Shown: positions 44,954 to 53,914 of the stretch, piece after piece
Layout of the letters: each line of letters starts with the position of its first letter
Position numbering within the stretch: position 1 is the stretch's first letter
Assembly: GCA_044228505.1 (NCBI GenBank)
Contig: JBGAUT010000015.1
Location: 51,148 to 115,147, forward strand
Source: JAEUKA01 sp044228505
GTDB taxonomy: Bacteria > Myxococcota_A > Polyangia > Palsa-1104 > JAEUJZ01
Length of the DNA stretch: 64,000 nt
Direction: 5' to 3'
Notes under the pieces: generated by a model
Databases searched by the model: none
Told to the model about the DNA's origin: nothing
What the model saw: the letters and a program-made list of their open reading frames with translations, nothing else
Translations under genes and position numbers: made by a program

Positions 44954-47446
44954 CTAGTCCTTCCGATAGCGCAGTAGTGCGGTGGCCAAAGCAGGCAACG
45001 CGACCAGCGCAGCGAGTAGGCAACACGCTTCTCCCAAGGCGGACATCATCGCGAACGAGCGAATCGCACGATTTCCGGCAAAGAGCAGAGAGCAGTAGCC
45101 GATGATCGTGGTCAGGGAACAAAGTGCAACGGCGGGACCGGTTCCCGAGATGACTCTTGCCATCCGCTCGCTGCCCGCTGGTTCGGACCGCCAGCGCGAC
45201 CAAATATTTGCCGCGTAGTCTGAACCCATACCGATCGCAATGGGCAGAGTCACAAAGTTTATGTAGTTCAGCTTGAGCTGTAGCGCAGAGACAATCCCAG
45301 CCAGCCACGTCAATCCGATTGCCAGCGCCAAGAGAATCGGAACCGCATTCCTCACTCCGAATAGAAGCACGATCAGGAGGACAACCCCACTTAGCGCCAC
45401 CAAAGTCACGCGGGGGCCGTCGGCCAGGATCGCAGACAGCATGCCTCCGAAGATGGTTGCCGCCGAGGCAACAACCCAGCGGCGACCCTGCGCGTCAAAG
45501 CTGAGTTGATCCGCCATCCGCAACATCTCATGCCCATCCCAATCGCTATATCCCAAGCGATGATCGATACCGATGAGCCGTCCGCGCTGGCCATCCAGTT
45601 CCGTGAATGCTAGGCGTGCCGATTCCGGCAGATCATCCACGGTCAACAGTTTGAGATTCTGAGGGGCCAGCAGTCGATCGAGGGTTCGGCGATCCTCTTC
45701 ATTGAGTCGGTCACCATGACGGACCAGTTGGGCTCGGAGGTGGCGCAGTACCACCAGCTTCTCTTCCTGCTGCTCGGGCAAGAAGCTCTGTAGCGTCCGC
45801 ACCTTTGCGAGCAAACATGCATTCCCTTGGGCTGCGCAGCGCTGACGCAATGCCTCCGCCACGGGTTCTGCTTGCGCTTCGCCATCGACACCAAGGACTC
45901 CGTAGCTACCCACATAACCCATCGCGATATCGCCAAGTCCGACGCTGGCCATTCGCGCTCCCACCGCACCTCCCGGAGTCACAGGTCCGCGCAACTTGGA
46001 GAAGTTCCACTCCAATGGATCTGCGGCGAAGCGCCAGATTGCCCCCACAGATCCGATCACACCGAGCATGGTGAGAGCAACGAGCAGTCGTGGCCACCGG
46101 TTCGTGAGCTGCGCGAAATGAACAAAAGGACGTAGATAGTGGCTGGGCCGCGCCGACATATGCATCGGGGCCCAGCGCTCGCCCAGCATCACAAGAGGAG
46201 GCAGGAACAGCAGCGTACCCATCCAGCTTAGGAACATCCCAGTGACTCCTAGCAGACCAAACTGGCTAAAACCTCGGAAGCTGGTCAGCGTGAGTGAGCC
46301 GTACGCGATGCTCGCCGCTGCCATCGCTGCGCCGGTTCCTTGGAGTGTGAACACAAGGGCTCGCGTCATGGCCTCCTCTGCGGAGGCTCCCTTGAGCCGC
46401 TCTTCCCCATAACGCGATAGGACGATGATCCCGGGATTGATCCCATTTCCTAGAATGACCGAGAGCAGGAAGGCACTGTTGACGTTAAGTTCCCCGACCG
46501 TCAGACTCGCAAAGGCCATCGAGAGTTGCACCGCCAGGACTGCTGGTACTCCTAGCAAAACGACCAACAGGAAGCGGCGGAACTGCAGATAGATCGCCAC
46601 CAACACCAGCACCATACAGAACAACGACGCAAGTGTCAGATCGCTGCGGATCGAATCTTGTTCCTCAAGAGCAATCACCAGTTGGCCACCAGGATCGATT
46701 GCCACCCCTCGGTCACAGAGTCCGTCTTTCGCATCATCCACTAGCTTCCGAACACTCGCTACTGATTCTCGGTCACTACTGGTGCCAATCCCGGTCAATG
46801 GTCGCCACAGGATCATGGCCAAGTAATGGCCGTCCTTGGTTGCGGCCTCAAAGCGGTGGCTCTGGTTGGCCACAGGTTCAGCGCCCTGTTTAGGTTCCAG
46901 ATCACTGGCAAGTTTGCGCAACTCCTGCTCTGGATCTTGATCATCCAGACTGATCACGAGCGGATTGATGCGATTCGCAATGGCCTGCTCGGTCAACTCA
47001 TCGATGCGCTGTAAATCTTTCAGCGGTAGGTAGAACGCCCGGTAACGGCGAAGGAAATCAGGGATGTCTTTTCGTGGCCCAATCTGTACTTCGGAAAACT
47101 GTTTCGGGATCAGTTGCTCGAGCCGAGTCTGCAGCGCTTGTTGGCAGCGAAGGCTGCTGGCTTGATCCGGACCGTGAATCAGCAGAGATAGATGCATCAT
47201 GCTGCGCATTCGACCTTCAATCCGACGCAGTGCTGCTACCGCCGGATGTTGATCGGGCAACAGCGCCGCCATATCGGTGCGCAGTTGAAGCCGCTGGATC
47301 GGAATCACCGTGCTCAACGCCAACACCAGCAGTGCGACAGTCAGCAGCACGGTACGACGGCGGCTGAACGCTACGTAACGCCTAGCCAGACCTGCCAGAC
47401 ATCGTTCATGCGCTGGCAACACATCATTATCCAAAGGAGTGGTCAT
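44954..47446 (-). CDS. MMPL/RND-family lipid exporter, HpnN-like
   Basis: About 830 residues from the ATG at 47446 (MTTPLDNDVLPAHER). Two halves each have one membrane helix, a large periplasmic loop and five further helices. LRTDMAALLPDQHPAV after helix 1 resembles the hopanoid exporter HpnN and other MMPL lipid transporters. The second half contains SGVVLLIVLLFGVRNAVPIL and ends FAMMSALGEACCLLAALVAL. It probably moves the operon's lipid product across or out of the inner membrane using the proton gradient. A near-consensus sigma54 promoter sits just upstream. Confidence 0.9.
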   Translation of the reverse strand: MTTPLDNDVLPAHERCLAGLARRYVAFSRRRTVLLTVALLVLALSTVIPIQRLQLRTDMAALLPDQHPAVAALRRIEGRMRSMMHLSLLIHGPDQASSLRCQQALQTRLEQLIPKQFSEVQIGPRKDIPDFLRRYRAFYLPLKDLQRIDELTEQAIANRINPLVISLDDQDPEQELRKLASDLEPKQGAEPVANQSHRFEAATKDGHYLAMILWRPLTGIGTSSDRESVASVRKLVDDAKDGLCDRGVAIDPGGQLVIALEEQDSIRSDLTLASLFCMVLVLVAIYLQFRRFLLVVLLGVPAVLAVQLSMAFASLTVGELNVNSAFLLSVILGNGINPGIIVLSRYGEERLKGASAEEAMTRALVFTLQGTGAAMAAASIAYGSLTLTSFRGFSQFGLLGVTGMFLSWMGTLLFLPPLVMLGERWAPMHMSARPSHYLRPFVHFAQLTNRWPRLLVALTMLGVIGSVGAIWRFAADPLEWNFSKLRGPVTPGGAVGARMASVGLGDIAMGYVGSYGVLGVDGEAQAEPVAEALRQRCAAQGNACLLAKVRTLQSFLPEQQEEKLVVLRHLRAQLVRHGDRLNEEDRRTLDRLLAPQNLKLLTVDDLPESARLAFTELDGQRGRLIGIDHRLGYSDWDGHEMLRMADQLSFDAQGRRWVVASAATIFGGMLSAILADGPRVTLVALSGVVLLIVLLFGVRNAVPILLALAIGLTWLAGIVSALQLKLNYINFVTLPIAIGMGSDYAANIWSRWRSEPAGSERMARVISGTGPAVALCSLTTIIGYCSLLFAGNRAIRSFAMMSALGEACCLLAALVALPALATALLRYRKD

Positions 47447-47480
47447 GGAAACGTTGTACCTCGCGGAAGACTCTTGAATT

Positions 47481-47496
47481 AGCAAGCTGCATGCCG
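47481..47496 (-). promoter_or_regulatory. Sigma54 promoter of the exporter gene
   Basis: On the minus strand CGGCATGCAGCTTGCT fits the consensus TGGCAYG-N4-TTGCW at all but the first base, with exact GG-N10-GC spacing. Transcription would start near 47469, about 23 bases before the ATG at 47446. The FHA-sigma54 activator gene ends directly upstream (47548). Confidence 0.7.
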
Positions 47497-47547
47497 TCCA
47501 TTGATCGGTGGCAACAGAACATTCGCGACTGATTGAAGTGCACGGCC

Positions 47548-48954
47548 CTACCGTCGATAGGAGTCGACATCGAGCCCACGCTGAGTCAGCCACCGGTAGA
47601 CCTGCATGCGAGAACGTTCAACCTCCTTGGCGATGTCCGCAACGATACCCTTGTGTTTGACCAGCAGGTTCTGAAGATCCGTCTTCGATGGAACCGGACC
47701 TCTCCGCAGAGTGCAATCTGGTTCGGAGGATTGGTGAGAGAGGGAGGGCACCGCAGCCACGACCTCTGTACTCGCTGCAGAGTGAACCCGTGACGATTGC
47801 AGCACGGAAAGCGGAAGGCGCTGACTCACCAAGCTCAGGTCGAGGAGCGGCAGTCCCTTCCCGCGGATCTGAAGTTCCCATGCAACCTTAAACAATTCCC
47901 GGACATTGTAGGGCCAACTGTACAGCAGTAGTCTCTCGACGAGATCTGGTTGCAACACGAACTGGGTAGCACCCCCGTGGATGAGCGCTCTTTCCAGAAG
48001 AAGCAAGATGTCCTCGCGTCGATCGCGTAGCGGTGGTAGTGCCAAGCGAACCCCCGCAAGCCGTGCCAGCAGGTCCCCACGAAACTGACGCTGGCAGACT
48101 TCCTCATCAAGCGAACGATTGGTTGCCGCTACAATGCGCACGTTGACGGGCACCGGCTTTGTGGCCCCCACTGGCAGTACGGCCTGCTCCTCCAGCGCAC
48201 GCAGCAGTTTCGGTTGAATGGCGGCGCTCAGCTCTCCGATTTCATCCAAAAAGAGAGTCCCACCCTCGGCAGCGCGAAATAGGCCAAGCTGGGGGCTGGC
48301 CCCCGTGAAGGCTCCGCGTAGATGACCAAAGAGCTGGCTCTCTGCCAGGCTTTCCGGAATCGCGCTGCAGTTGATTGCCACAAAAGGTCCGCTGCGACCA
48401 GACAGCGCATGAATGGCTCGGGCCACCACCTCCTTTCCTGTTCCACTCTCACCGAACAGCAGCACCATCGCGGTTGTCGGTGCCACCTGTGTGATTACGC
48501 TGCGCAGCTCACACAACGCTGGCGCTCTGCCGAGCAGAGTGGGGATGTCGGAGTCTCGTAGGGCCAGCGGTTCGTAGCGCACAACCAGGAAGGAGTCGCC
48601 GATGCGGAGCACATCCCCGTCGCACAGATTGCTGCCGCTGCTTATCGGTGCGATCGGTCGCCCGTTCAGATACACCCCATTCCGGCTTCCCTCATCGACA
48701 ATCCGCAACGAACCGTTCTCGACATGCACGGTGGCATGTAGGCGCGAAACCTGTCGATCCTCCGCAAGCAGGATTCCAGGTTTGCTCCCAGTTGTGCGCG
48801 ATAATTCACGACCAATGCGGGTGGCTCCGGCGGAAAGAAAGAAAGCTGGACGAGGAGCCAGTCCACATTCCGAGCTTCCGGAGAATACCAGACGCAGAGT
48901 CGGCTGTACCGTTGGCTCGGCTATCTGTGAAATTCGCGGCTTCGTTGTTTCCAT
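47548..48954 (-). CDS. FHA-domain sigma54-dependent activator
   Basis: 468 residues: an FHA domain (ATRIGRELSRTT, RQVSRLHATV, DEGSRNGVYLNG), a AAA+ domain with GESGTGKEVVARAIH, the sigma54 contact loop GAFTGAS and DEIGELSAAIQ, then a Fis-type DNA-binding helix pair at the end (VADIAKEVERSRMQVYRWL). It starts five bases after the Ser/Thr kinase gene, so the kinase probably phosphorylates the activator or a partner read by its FHA domain. The exporter downstream has a sigma54 promoter, which makes it a likely target; the lipid operon may be another. Confidence 0.93.
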   Translation of the reverse strand: METTKPRISQIAEPTVQPTLRLVFSGSSECGLAPRPAFFLSAGATRIGRELSRTTGSKPGILLAEDRQVSRLHATVHVENGSLRIVDEGSRNGVYLNGRPIAPISSGSNLCDGDVLRIGDSFLVVRYEPLALRDSDIPTLLGRAPALCELRSVITQVAPTTAMVLLFGESGTGKEVVARAIHALSGRSGPFVAINCSAIPESLAESQLFGHLRGAFTGASPQLGLFRAAEGGTLFLDEIGELSAAIQPKLLRALEEQAVLPVGATKPVPVNVRIVAATNRSLDEEVCQRQFRGDLLARLAGVRLALPPLRDRREDILLLLERALIHGGATQFVLQPDLVERLLLYSWPYNVRELFKVAWELQIRGKGLPLLDLSLVSQRLPLSVLQSSRVHSAASTEVVAAVPSLSHQSSEPDCTLRRGPVPSKTDLQNLLVKHKGIVADIAKEVERSRMQVYRWLTQRGLDVDSYRR

Positions 48955-48959
48955 GACGC

Positions 48960-49874
48960 TTAAGCTGCTTTGAGTACACAGAAAAAAGGGGGGGATTGCT
49001 TCTGCGAATATTGATGAATCGCGGCGGTCGCTGCCGCGGCCAGCGCTCGCATCGTTGGTCGCTCAGTTGCTCGCTTGGATAGCTGCTGCTCAACTAGCTG
49101 CGCCACTGTGGTCGGAATCTCGAATCGCAGCTGACGGAGGGCCATCGGTGAGCTACGCACATGCTGGTTCATCAGATCTGCTACCGAGCGTGCCTCGAAC
49201 GGACGGCGTCCGGAGAGTGCCTCGTAGAGGATAATCCCCAACGAGTAGACATCGGTCTGGCCATCAATCTGTGAGGATCCTACACATTGCTCGGGGGCCA
49301 TATAGCCTGGTGTGCCCATCACGAAGCCACTCTCTACGGACATATCTGTATCTGATGCAGCAAATTGAAGAGATCCGCCAATTTTTGCAAATCCAAGATC
49401 GAGAATCTTTACCCGCTCAACCCCGGGTTGCTTGGGGTCCGCAATGAGCATCAGGTTGGCCGGCTTTAGATCACAGTGGAAGATTGCGCAGTCATGAGCA
49501 ATTGTCATCGCGTTTGCTATTTGCCTGGCTAACTCCAGAACCCAACCAATGGGTGCGCCTTGCGGAAATCGCCGTAAACGACAAGAAAGCCGCTCACCTT
49601 TGAGCATCTCCATGACGAGGAAGGTTTCACCATTTGGTAGTTGGCCACAATCGAAAATCTCGACGAAGCTGGGGTGGCGGAGAACTTTGGCCAGCCGTTC
49701 CTCTTTGAGAAAAGACTCAACCACTCGGGGATCAGCGATCCATTTGGGATGCATGACCTTGATTGCAACTTGAAGACCATCCGGCTCGCTGATTGCCTTG
49801 AATACAGATCCTATTCCTCCTTTTCCTATCTGACGAACTAAGCGGTATCTGCCAATGCGACGCCCGCTATCCAT
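48960..49874 (-). CDS. Hanks-type Ser/Thr protein kinase
   Basis: 304 residues, a soluble kinase domain with little else. The glycine loop is IGKGGIGSVFKA, the ATP lysine is in VAIKVMHPKW, the catalytic loop is FHCDLKPANLM (Cys replaces the Arg of HRD), the metal loop is LDLGFAKIG, and MAPEQCVG follows. Loss of the HRD Arg marks kinases that do not need activation-loop phosphorylation, so it may be constitutively active or controlled by partners. No sensor domain or membrane helix is present. It is co-transcribed with the FHA-sigma54 activator gene. Confidence 0.93.
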   Translation of the reverse strand: MDSGRRIGRYRLVRQIGKGGIGSVFKAISEPDGLQVAIKVMHPKWIADPRVVESFLKEERLAKVLRHPSFVEIFDCGQLPNGETFLVMEMLKGERLSCRLRRFPQGAPIGWVLELARQIANAMTIAHDCAIFHCDLKPANLMLIADPKQPGVERVKILDLGFAKIGGSLQFAASDTDMSVESGFVMGTPGYMAPEQCVGSSQIDGQTDVYSLGIILYEALSGRRPFEARSVADLMNQHVRSSPMALRQLRFEIPTTVAQLVEQQLSKRATERPTMRALAAAATAAIHQYSQKQSPPFFCVLKAA

Positions 49875-50661
49875 GATGGCTCACTCGATCGCTCGTAGAC
49901 CGATCGCAAGCGAAGCAATTTATATAAATATTCTTGGCAAGAATTGCGCAAAAATCTAAAATAAGCAATGATTTATAGCGCAAATAGTCAATATTGCGGC
50001 CAATTGTTTTTATATATAACATGAGCATATTTTACTGCATATTTGAGTGATTTTGTGTATGCTGAATTTTATCCCACCATTAATTTAATCAGATACCAAT
50101 GGCTTGCAAGCTTTTGTTGCGGTTCAGGGCAGATTGATTGTTCAGGGTTGGAGAGATGGCATTGGCGGCGCGATTCAGCAGCTTGCGCGGCTCCAGATAC
50201 CCCGGTGCAGCTCGGTCCCAAAGGGCGTGTTCCCGTGCACGGTGCATCGCGGAGAAGACGATTGGGGTTGGGATTCATGAAACGATGCAGGGGGGAGAAG
50301 GAATCAGGTTCTGTGGAATCGGGTCGTGCGGGAGCCGCGCTTGCTGCCGAGCTTGGCCATTACAATCGCAGGAACAGAAAAGAGTCCAACTTGCCCAGGA
50401 GCGCAACGGGAAGTACGTGGGATACTGTCGTGTCTGTGCTTCCACTCGGGACAACTACTGATTGCTATCCCGTTGGGAAGTGAGAGGGAAGTCGCAATGT
50501 CTGGCGGTTATCGTGGACCGTTGTTAACGCGAGTGTTGAGCGCGGACTTTGAGCTTGGATCGTGGATTCTTGGCGCGGGTCTGTCGCGAAAAGCTAGGGA
50601 GGCGCGAGTTGGAGCGATCGGGGCGGGGGGGGCTTGTGCCTGCAACGGGATCTGGAACCGA
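49875..50661. other. Gene-free region with AT-rich core
   Basis: 787 bases between the kinase gene and the stop of the MscS gene. The first 230 bases are strongly AT-rich (runs such as TTTATATAAATATTC), unlike the surrounding sequence, and include an imperfect inverted repeat. The remainder has plus-strand frames (50043-50483, 50326-50754) without recognisable content or ribosome sites. It probably contains the promoter of the kinase-activator pair. Confidence 0.5.
49944..49983. repeat. Imperfect inverted repeat upstream of the kinase gene
   Basis: TTGCGCAAAAATC at the left and GATTTATAGCGCAA at the right are reverse complements except for one gap and one mismatch, with 13 bases between. It lies about 70-110 bases before the kinase ATG. 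It could be an operator or a transcript hairpin. Confidence 0.4.
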
Positions 50662-52875
50662 TCAGCCCGCGTGTTCTCGGCACCCCGGACCGAACACCAC
50701 AGCGGCGGCGTCACTGTGCTTCTGGCTGACGAATACGCCCTGCAGAAAGCGTAGCCACTCCTCTTTGGTGATCGAGCCGTTGCGATCGCGGTCGATGAGC
50801 GCAAAGCCCGCAGCAGCCACCGCATCGGCCAGACCGTACGCCCGAGCAAACTGAAGAAACTCGGCTTCTGACAAGGTGCCAGTCTGGTTGCGGTCACAGA
50901 CGGTGAAGAGCACATTGGCTAGGGAGCGGATACTGTCGCCTGCCGAGCCGCTGAGATCTCGCGAGACACTTTGGCAGAACTGCAAAAATTCCTCCCGCGA
51001 GATTCGACCATCGGCATTGCGATCGATGGAGCGGACCAGCTCGTTCCAGAATCCCTTGAGCGAAGTCAGTAGCTCGGTGTGAATCACGGAGTTCCGTTCG
51101 CGACGCTGGCTATCGATGAGACGCAGCGCCAGCGCATCTAGATCTGCTTGCTCAACATAACCGTTGTCATCTACATCGAGCGATAGATAGAGATTGTGGG
51201 CTTTGATTTTCTGAATGTCGCTGCGCTGCGGGTGCTCCTGAACAGAGGCCGAGAGCTTCGGCAGATCGGACTTCACCTGACTAGGCGAAAGTACCAGGTG
51301 TTGCGAGTAGGGGTTGGACACGCCAGCGGTCACGAGCGCATCCCAAAAGGCCAAGCGCAGTACATCGGACATTTCGTTGGTCAGCCCTGGCTTTACCATT
51401 GTCACCGCTCGCAGCAGCAGCGAGTGTTCTCGAAGATCCTCCAGTCCGAACGATGTCTCACCCAAGATCTCGGAGTGGGTGGCGCGAACTTCGGCGGTCT
51501 TGCGGGTCAGCACTTCGATCACCCGATGCAGGTTTTCACCGTGTGCGATCGGCAGATCGATGACCACGTTGACGTAGCCTTTGGAGTGACTTGCGACCTT
51601 GCGAACCTCGCCATTGGGAATCGCGTGAAGGACTCCGAAATCATCGCGGATCTTGGTGACGCGGATACCGATCTCTTCGACGTTTCCTTTGACCTCGCCG
51701 ACCTCGATGAAGTCGCCGATCAGGAACAGATTTTCAAACAGAATGAAAAACCCGGCAACCAAATCACCGACGAGAGACTGCCCGCCGAGTCCGATTGCGA
51801 CGCCGATCGCTCCGGCCCCCGCCCACAGCGGAGTGGTATCAAAGCCGGCCTCACGCAGTATCATCAGCAAGGCGGCAAAATAGACGCTATAGCGCACAAT
51901 CCCAGCGGCCACTGGCACCAAGGTCTGCCTTTGCTGATACTCCGCTGGACTGAGCGAGCCCTGGGTGAGAAAGAACTCACTCATCAGGAGCAGGCACACC
52001 TCAACGAGTACCCGGCTTAGGTAAAAAATCACGATGACGCGTAGTGCCAGCCGTCCTGTCTGACCGGCCCACGAACCCGACACAATCTGGTCTACGGTCC
52101 AGGTCGCGAGTGCGACGTAGATCAAGTAGTCGGAAGCGCGTTTGGTGAGCGGACTCAAGTGGCGCAACCGACCCAGATAGCGCAGTGGGTTCTCCAACTT
52201 GCTTAGCACCTCGGTCAGCCCGAACACGACATCGATCACCAGGTGTGCGGTGCCCGCGAGAAAGCGACCCAGGTAGATTGCCAGGCTTACGTACGCGACC
52301 CAGGTGAGTACCTTCACGCTGAACCCAGACACTCCCACGAGCTGCGCAGACAGTCCCAGTGCAAAAAACAGCAGCCCAGCAAGCAGCGCCGTGCGCAGAT
52401 GTCCCAGAAGCTCGTGCAGGCTCTTGCGATGATCGCTCAGCGCTTCGGTTCGCTCTAGGCGGGCTCGCAGAGAAGCCAAAATGGTCTCCAGCACTCGCGA
52501 CAGAAGGAATGCCAGAGCGAGGACTCCCAAGGACTTCGCAAAAGACACTGCGATCCCCGCTCCATCTTTCATCTGCACTTGTGAAAGCTGGCTGTGCAGC
52601 CATTCCGAAAAGCGGAGCTGACGCAGCGAGGCCCACACAACGCCGCCTGCGAGCAACAGACCCAGCAGCAACCCAAACCCCAGCGCCACCCGCCATGATT
52701 TGCGCCGAAAAGCGCTCAAGAACTCGGACGAGGAATCCAGAGCCTTGACGCGCAGAAGAACACTCGTCCCTCGCACAAACAGGCCGGTGCCGAGCAGGAG
52801 TAGCACCAGGAGGAGACCGAACACACCGCCCGCATACTTCCCGTTTTCTAGCAGTAGCTCACCCGAGATGTTCAT
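50662..52875 (-). CDS. MscS-family channel with four EF-hands
   Basis: 737 residues. About six to seven membrane helices lead to the MscS core with GAGAIGVAIGLGGQSLVGDL (pore helix) and FIEVGEVKGNVEEIGIRVT (beta domain). After the cytoplasmic vestibule the C-terminus carries four EF-hand-like Ca2+ loops: DVDDNGYVEQAD, DRNADGRISREE, DRNQTGTLSEAE and DRDRNGSITKEE. A Ca2+-controlled mechanosensitive or ion channel is the likely reading. Its ATG overlaps the stop of the prenyl synthase gene (ATGA), so it belongs to the encapsulin operon. Confidence 0.92.
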   Translation of the reverse strand: MNISGELLLENGKYAGGVFGLLLVLLLLGTGLFVRGTSVLLRVKALDSSSEFLSAFRRKSWRVALGFGLLLGLLLAGGVVWASLRQLRFSEWLHSQLSQVQMKDGAGIAVSFAKSLGVLALAFLLSRVLETILASLRARLERTEALSDHRKSLHELLGHLRTALLAGLLFFALGLSAQLVGVSGFSVKVLTWVAYVSLAIYLGRFLAGTAHLVIDVVFGLTEVLSKLENPLRYLGRLRHLSPLTKRASDYLIYVALATWTVDQIVSGSWAGQTGRLALRVIVIFYLSRVLVEVCLLLMSEFFLTQGSLSPAEYQQRQTLVPVAAGIVRYSVYFAALLMILREAGFDTTPLWAGAGAIGVAIGLGGQSLVGDLVAGFFILFENLFLIGDFIEVGEVKGNVEEIGIRVTKIRDDFGVLHAIPNGEVRKVASHSKGYVNVVIDLPIAHGENLHRVIEVLTRKTAEVRATHSEILGETSFGLEDLREHSLLLRAVTMVKPGLTNEMSDVLRLAFWDALVTAGVSNPYSQHLVLSPSQVKSDLPKLSASVQEHPQRSDIQKIKAHNLYLSLDVDDNGYVEQADLDALALRLIDSQRRERNSVIHTELLTSLKGFWNELVRSIDRNADGRISREEFLQFCQSVSRDLSGSAGDSIRSLANVLFTVCDRNQTGTLSEAEFLQFARAYGLADAVAAAGFALIDRDRNGSITKEEWLRFLQGVFVSQKHSDAAAVVFGPGCREHAG

Positions 52876-53801
52876 GGGTCATTCCCTTCCAACGCCAGCT
52901 CGTTGTGGCTTCCCGGTGTCACGCTTTGGGAGGCATGATTCCGCGATGCGGAACGAAGCAGCGGACTACAGAGCGTGTCCAAAAACGAGGTGAGCGGCTC
53001 CGGGTTTTCCGCCAGACCTCGAATCTGCCCCTGCAGCGTTTCTGACAAGTCACTAAGCTGTGTGCGCAGAACGATCTCGACTTGATCGCTGTGTGGCATC
53101 GCGGTCAATGCGTGGGCCATCTGATAGCCTTTGCCAACGAGTCGTCCGATCTTCGCCCAGGCCGCTGTCTGTTTTGATCCGGCGGCGATCGCGGCGGCGT
53201 GCGCAGCAGTTTCAAACAGTGCGCCGGTCTTCATCTCGTGATAGCTGGCCGCACTTTCGGGCACGCGGGCAGAGGAACCCATTGCCGATTCCTGCTCTAG
53301 CTCTTGCCCACCGACCAGACCAGATAGCGATCCGGTCGCACACGCAAGGAGCTGCACTACACGCAGCGCTCTGGTCGCATCTTTGCGAAGTCCCCCAGCC
53401 AGCACCTCAAAGCTGCGAGCGAGCAGCGCATCGCCAACCAGCAGCGCTCGTGCTTCGCCAAACACCGCATGTACGGTCGGACGACCTTTGCGCAGCGCGG
53501 CATCGTCAAAGCACGGCAGATCGTCATGTACCAACGAGGCAACATGGACCAGCTCGACCGCACAGGCCGACCGCAGCGCCAGATCTAGTTCCTGCGCAGG
53601 CAGTCCAGTGGCTTGCGCGACCCTGAGCAAGAACTGTGGTCGCAGTCTCTTGCCTCCCGAAAACACCGCGTAGCGCATGGCGCGATGGAGCGGCTCCGGC
53701 TGCCGATTTTCAGCCGGCAGGAAGCGGTCGAGCGCTTCATCAATGAGCGGTTTCAGTTCGAGTGGCCACGGCGTTACCGATTTGGGCCGAGCGTCATTCA
53801 T
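52872..53801 (-). CDS. Polyprenyl diphosphate synthase homologue, second Asp motif lost
   Basis: 309 residues of the IspA/trans-prenyltransferase fold. SGGKRLRPQFLL and the first aspartate-rich motif LVHDDLPCFDDAALRKGRP are intact, as are GQELEQESAM and the KTGALF lysine. The second motif, normally AFQIxDDxLD, reads GYQMAHALTAMP, so the second Mg2+ site is missing. The protein may be inactive, structural or altered in chemistry. Polyprenyl synthase or transferase genes accompany Family 2B encapsulin operons, where they would supply farnesyl or geranyl diphosphate. The start has GGGGGA upstream. Confidence 0.88.
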   Translation of the reverse strand: MNDARPKSVTPWPLELKPLIDEALDRFLPAENRQPEPLHRAMRYAVFSGGKRLRPQFLLRVAQATGLPAQELDLALRSACAVELVHVASLVHDDLPCFDDAALRKGRPTVHAVFGEARALLVGDALLARSFEVLAGGLRKDATRALRVVQLLACATGSLSGLVGGQELEQESAMGSSARVPESAASYHEMKTGALFETAAHAAAIAAGSKQTAAWAKIGRLVGKGYQMAHALTAMPHSDQVEIVLRTQLSDLSETLQGQIRGLAENPEPLTSFLDTLCSPLLRSASRNHASQSVTPGSHNELALEGNDP

Positions 53802-53914
53802 ATGCGGAGTTCCCCCAGTCAGCGACAGCGCTCACGGCTTCTACCCAAAGCGGTCTGGTTCGCACCCTAAGGAGCGCGGACAGTACAGGGGGCCGCAGTG
53901 GAACGGGGTTGGCG

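Noticed and set aside
49934..49950. TTGGCAAGAATTGCGC as plus-strand sigma54 promoter
   Set aside because: The -12 element is poor and no plus-strand gene follows.
50043..50754. Plus-strand frames of 142 and 146 codons
   Set aside because: They overlap each other, have skewed Arg/Gly/Ser composition and no recognisable motif or good ribosome site.
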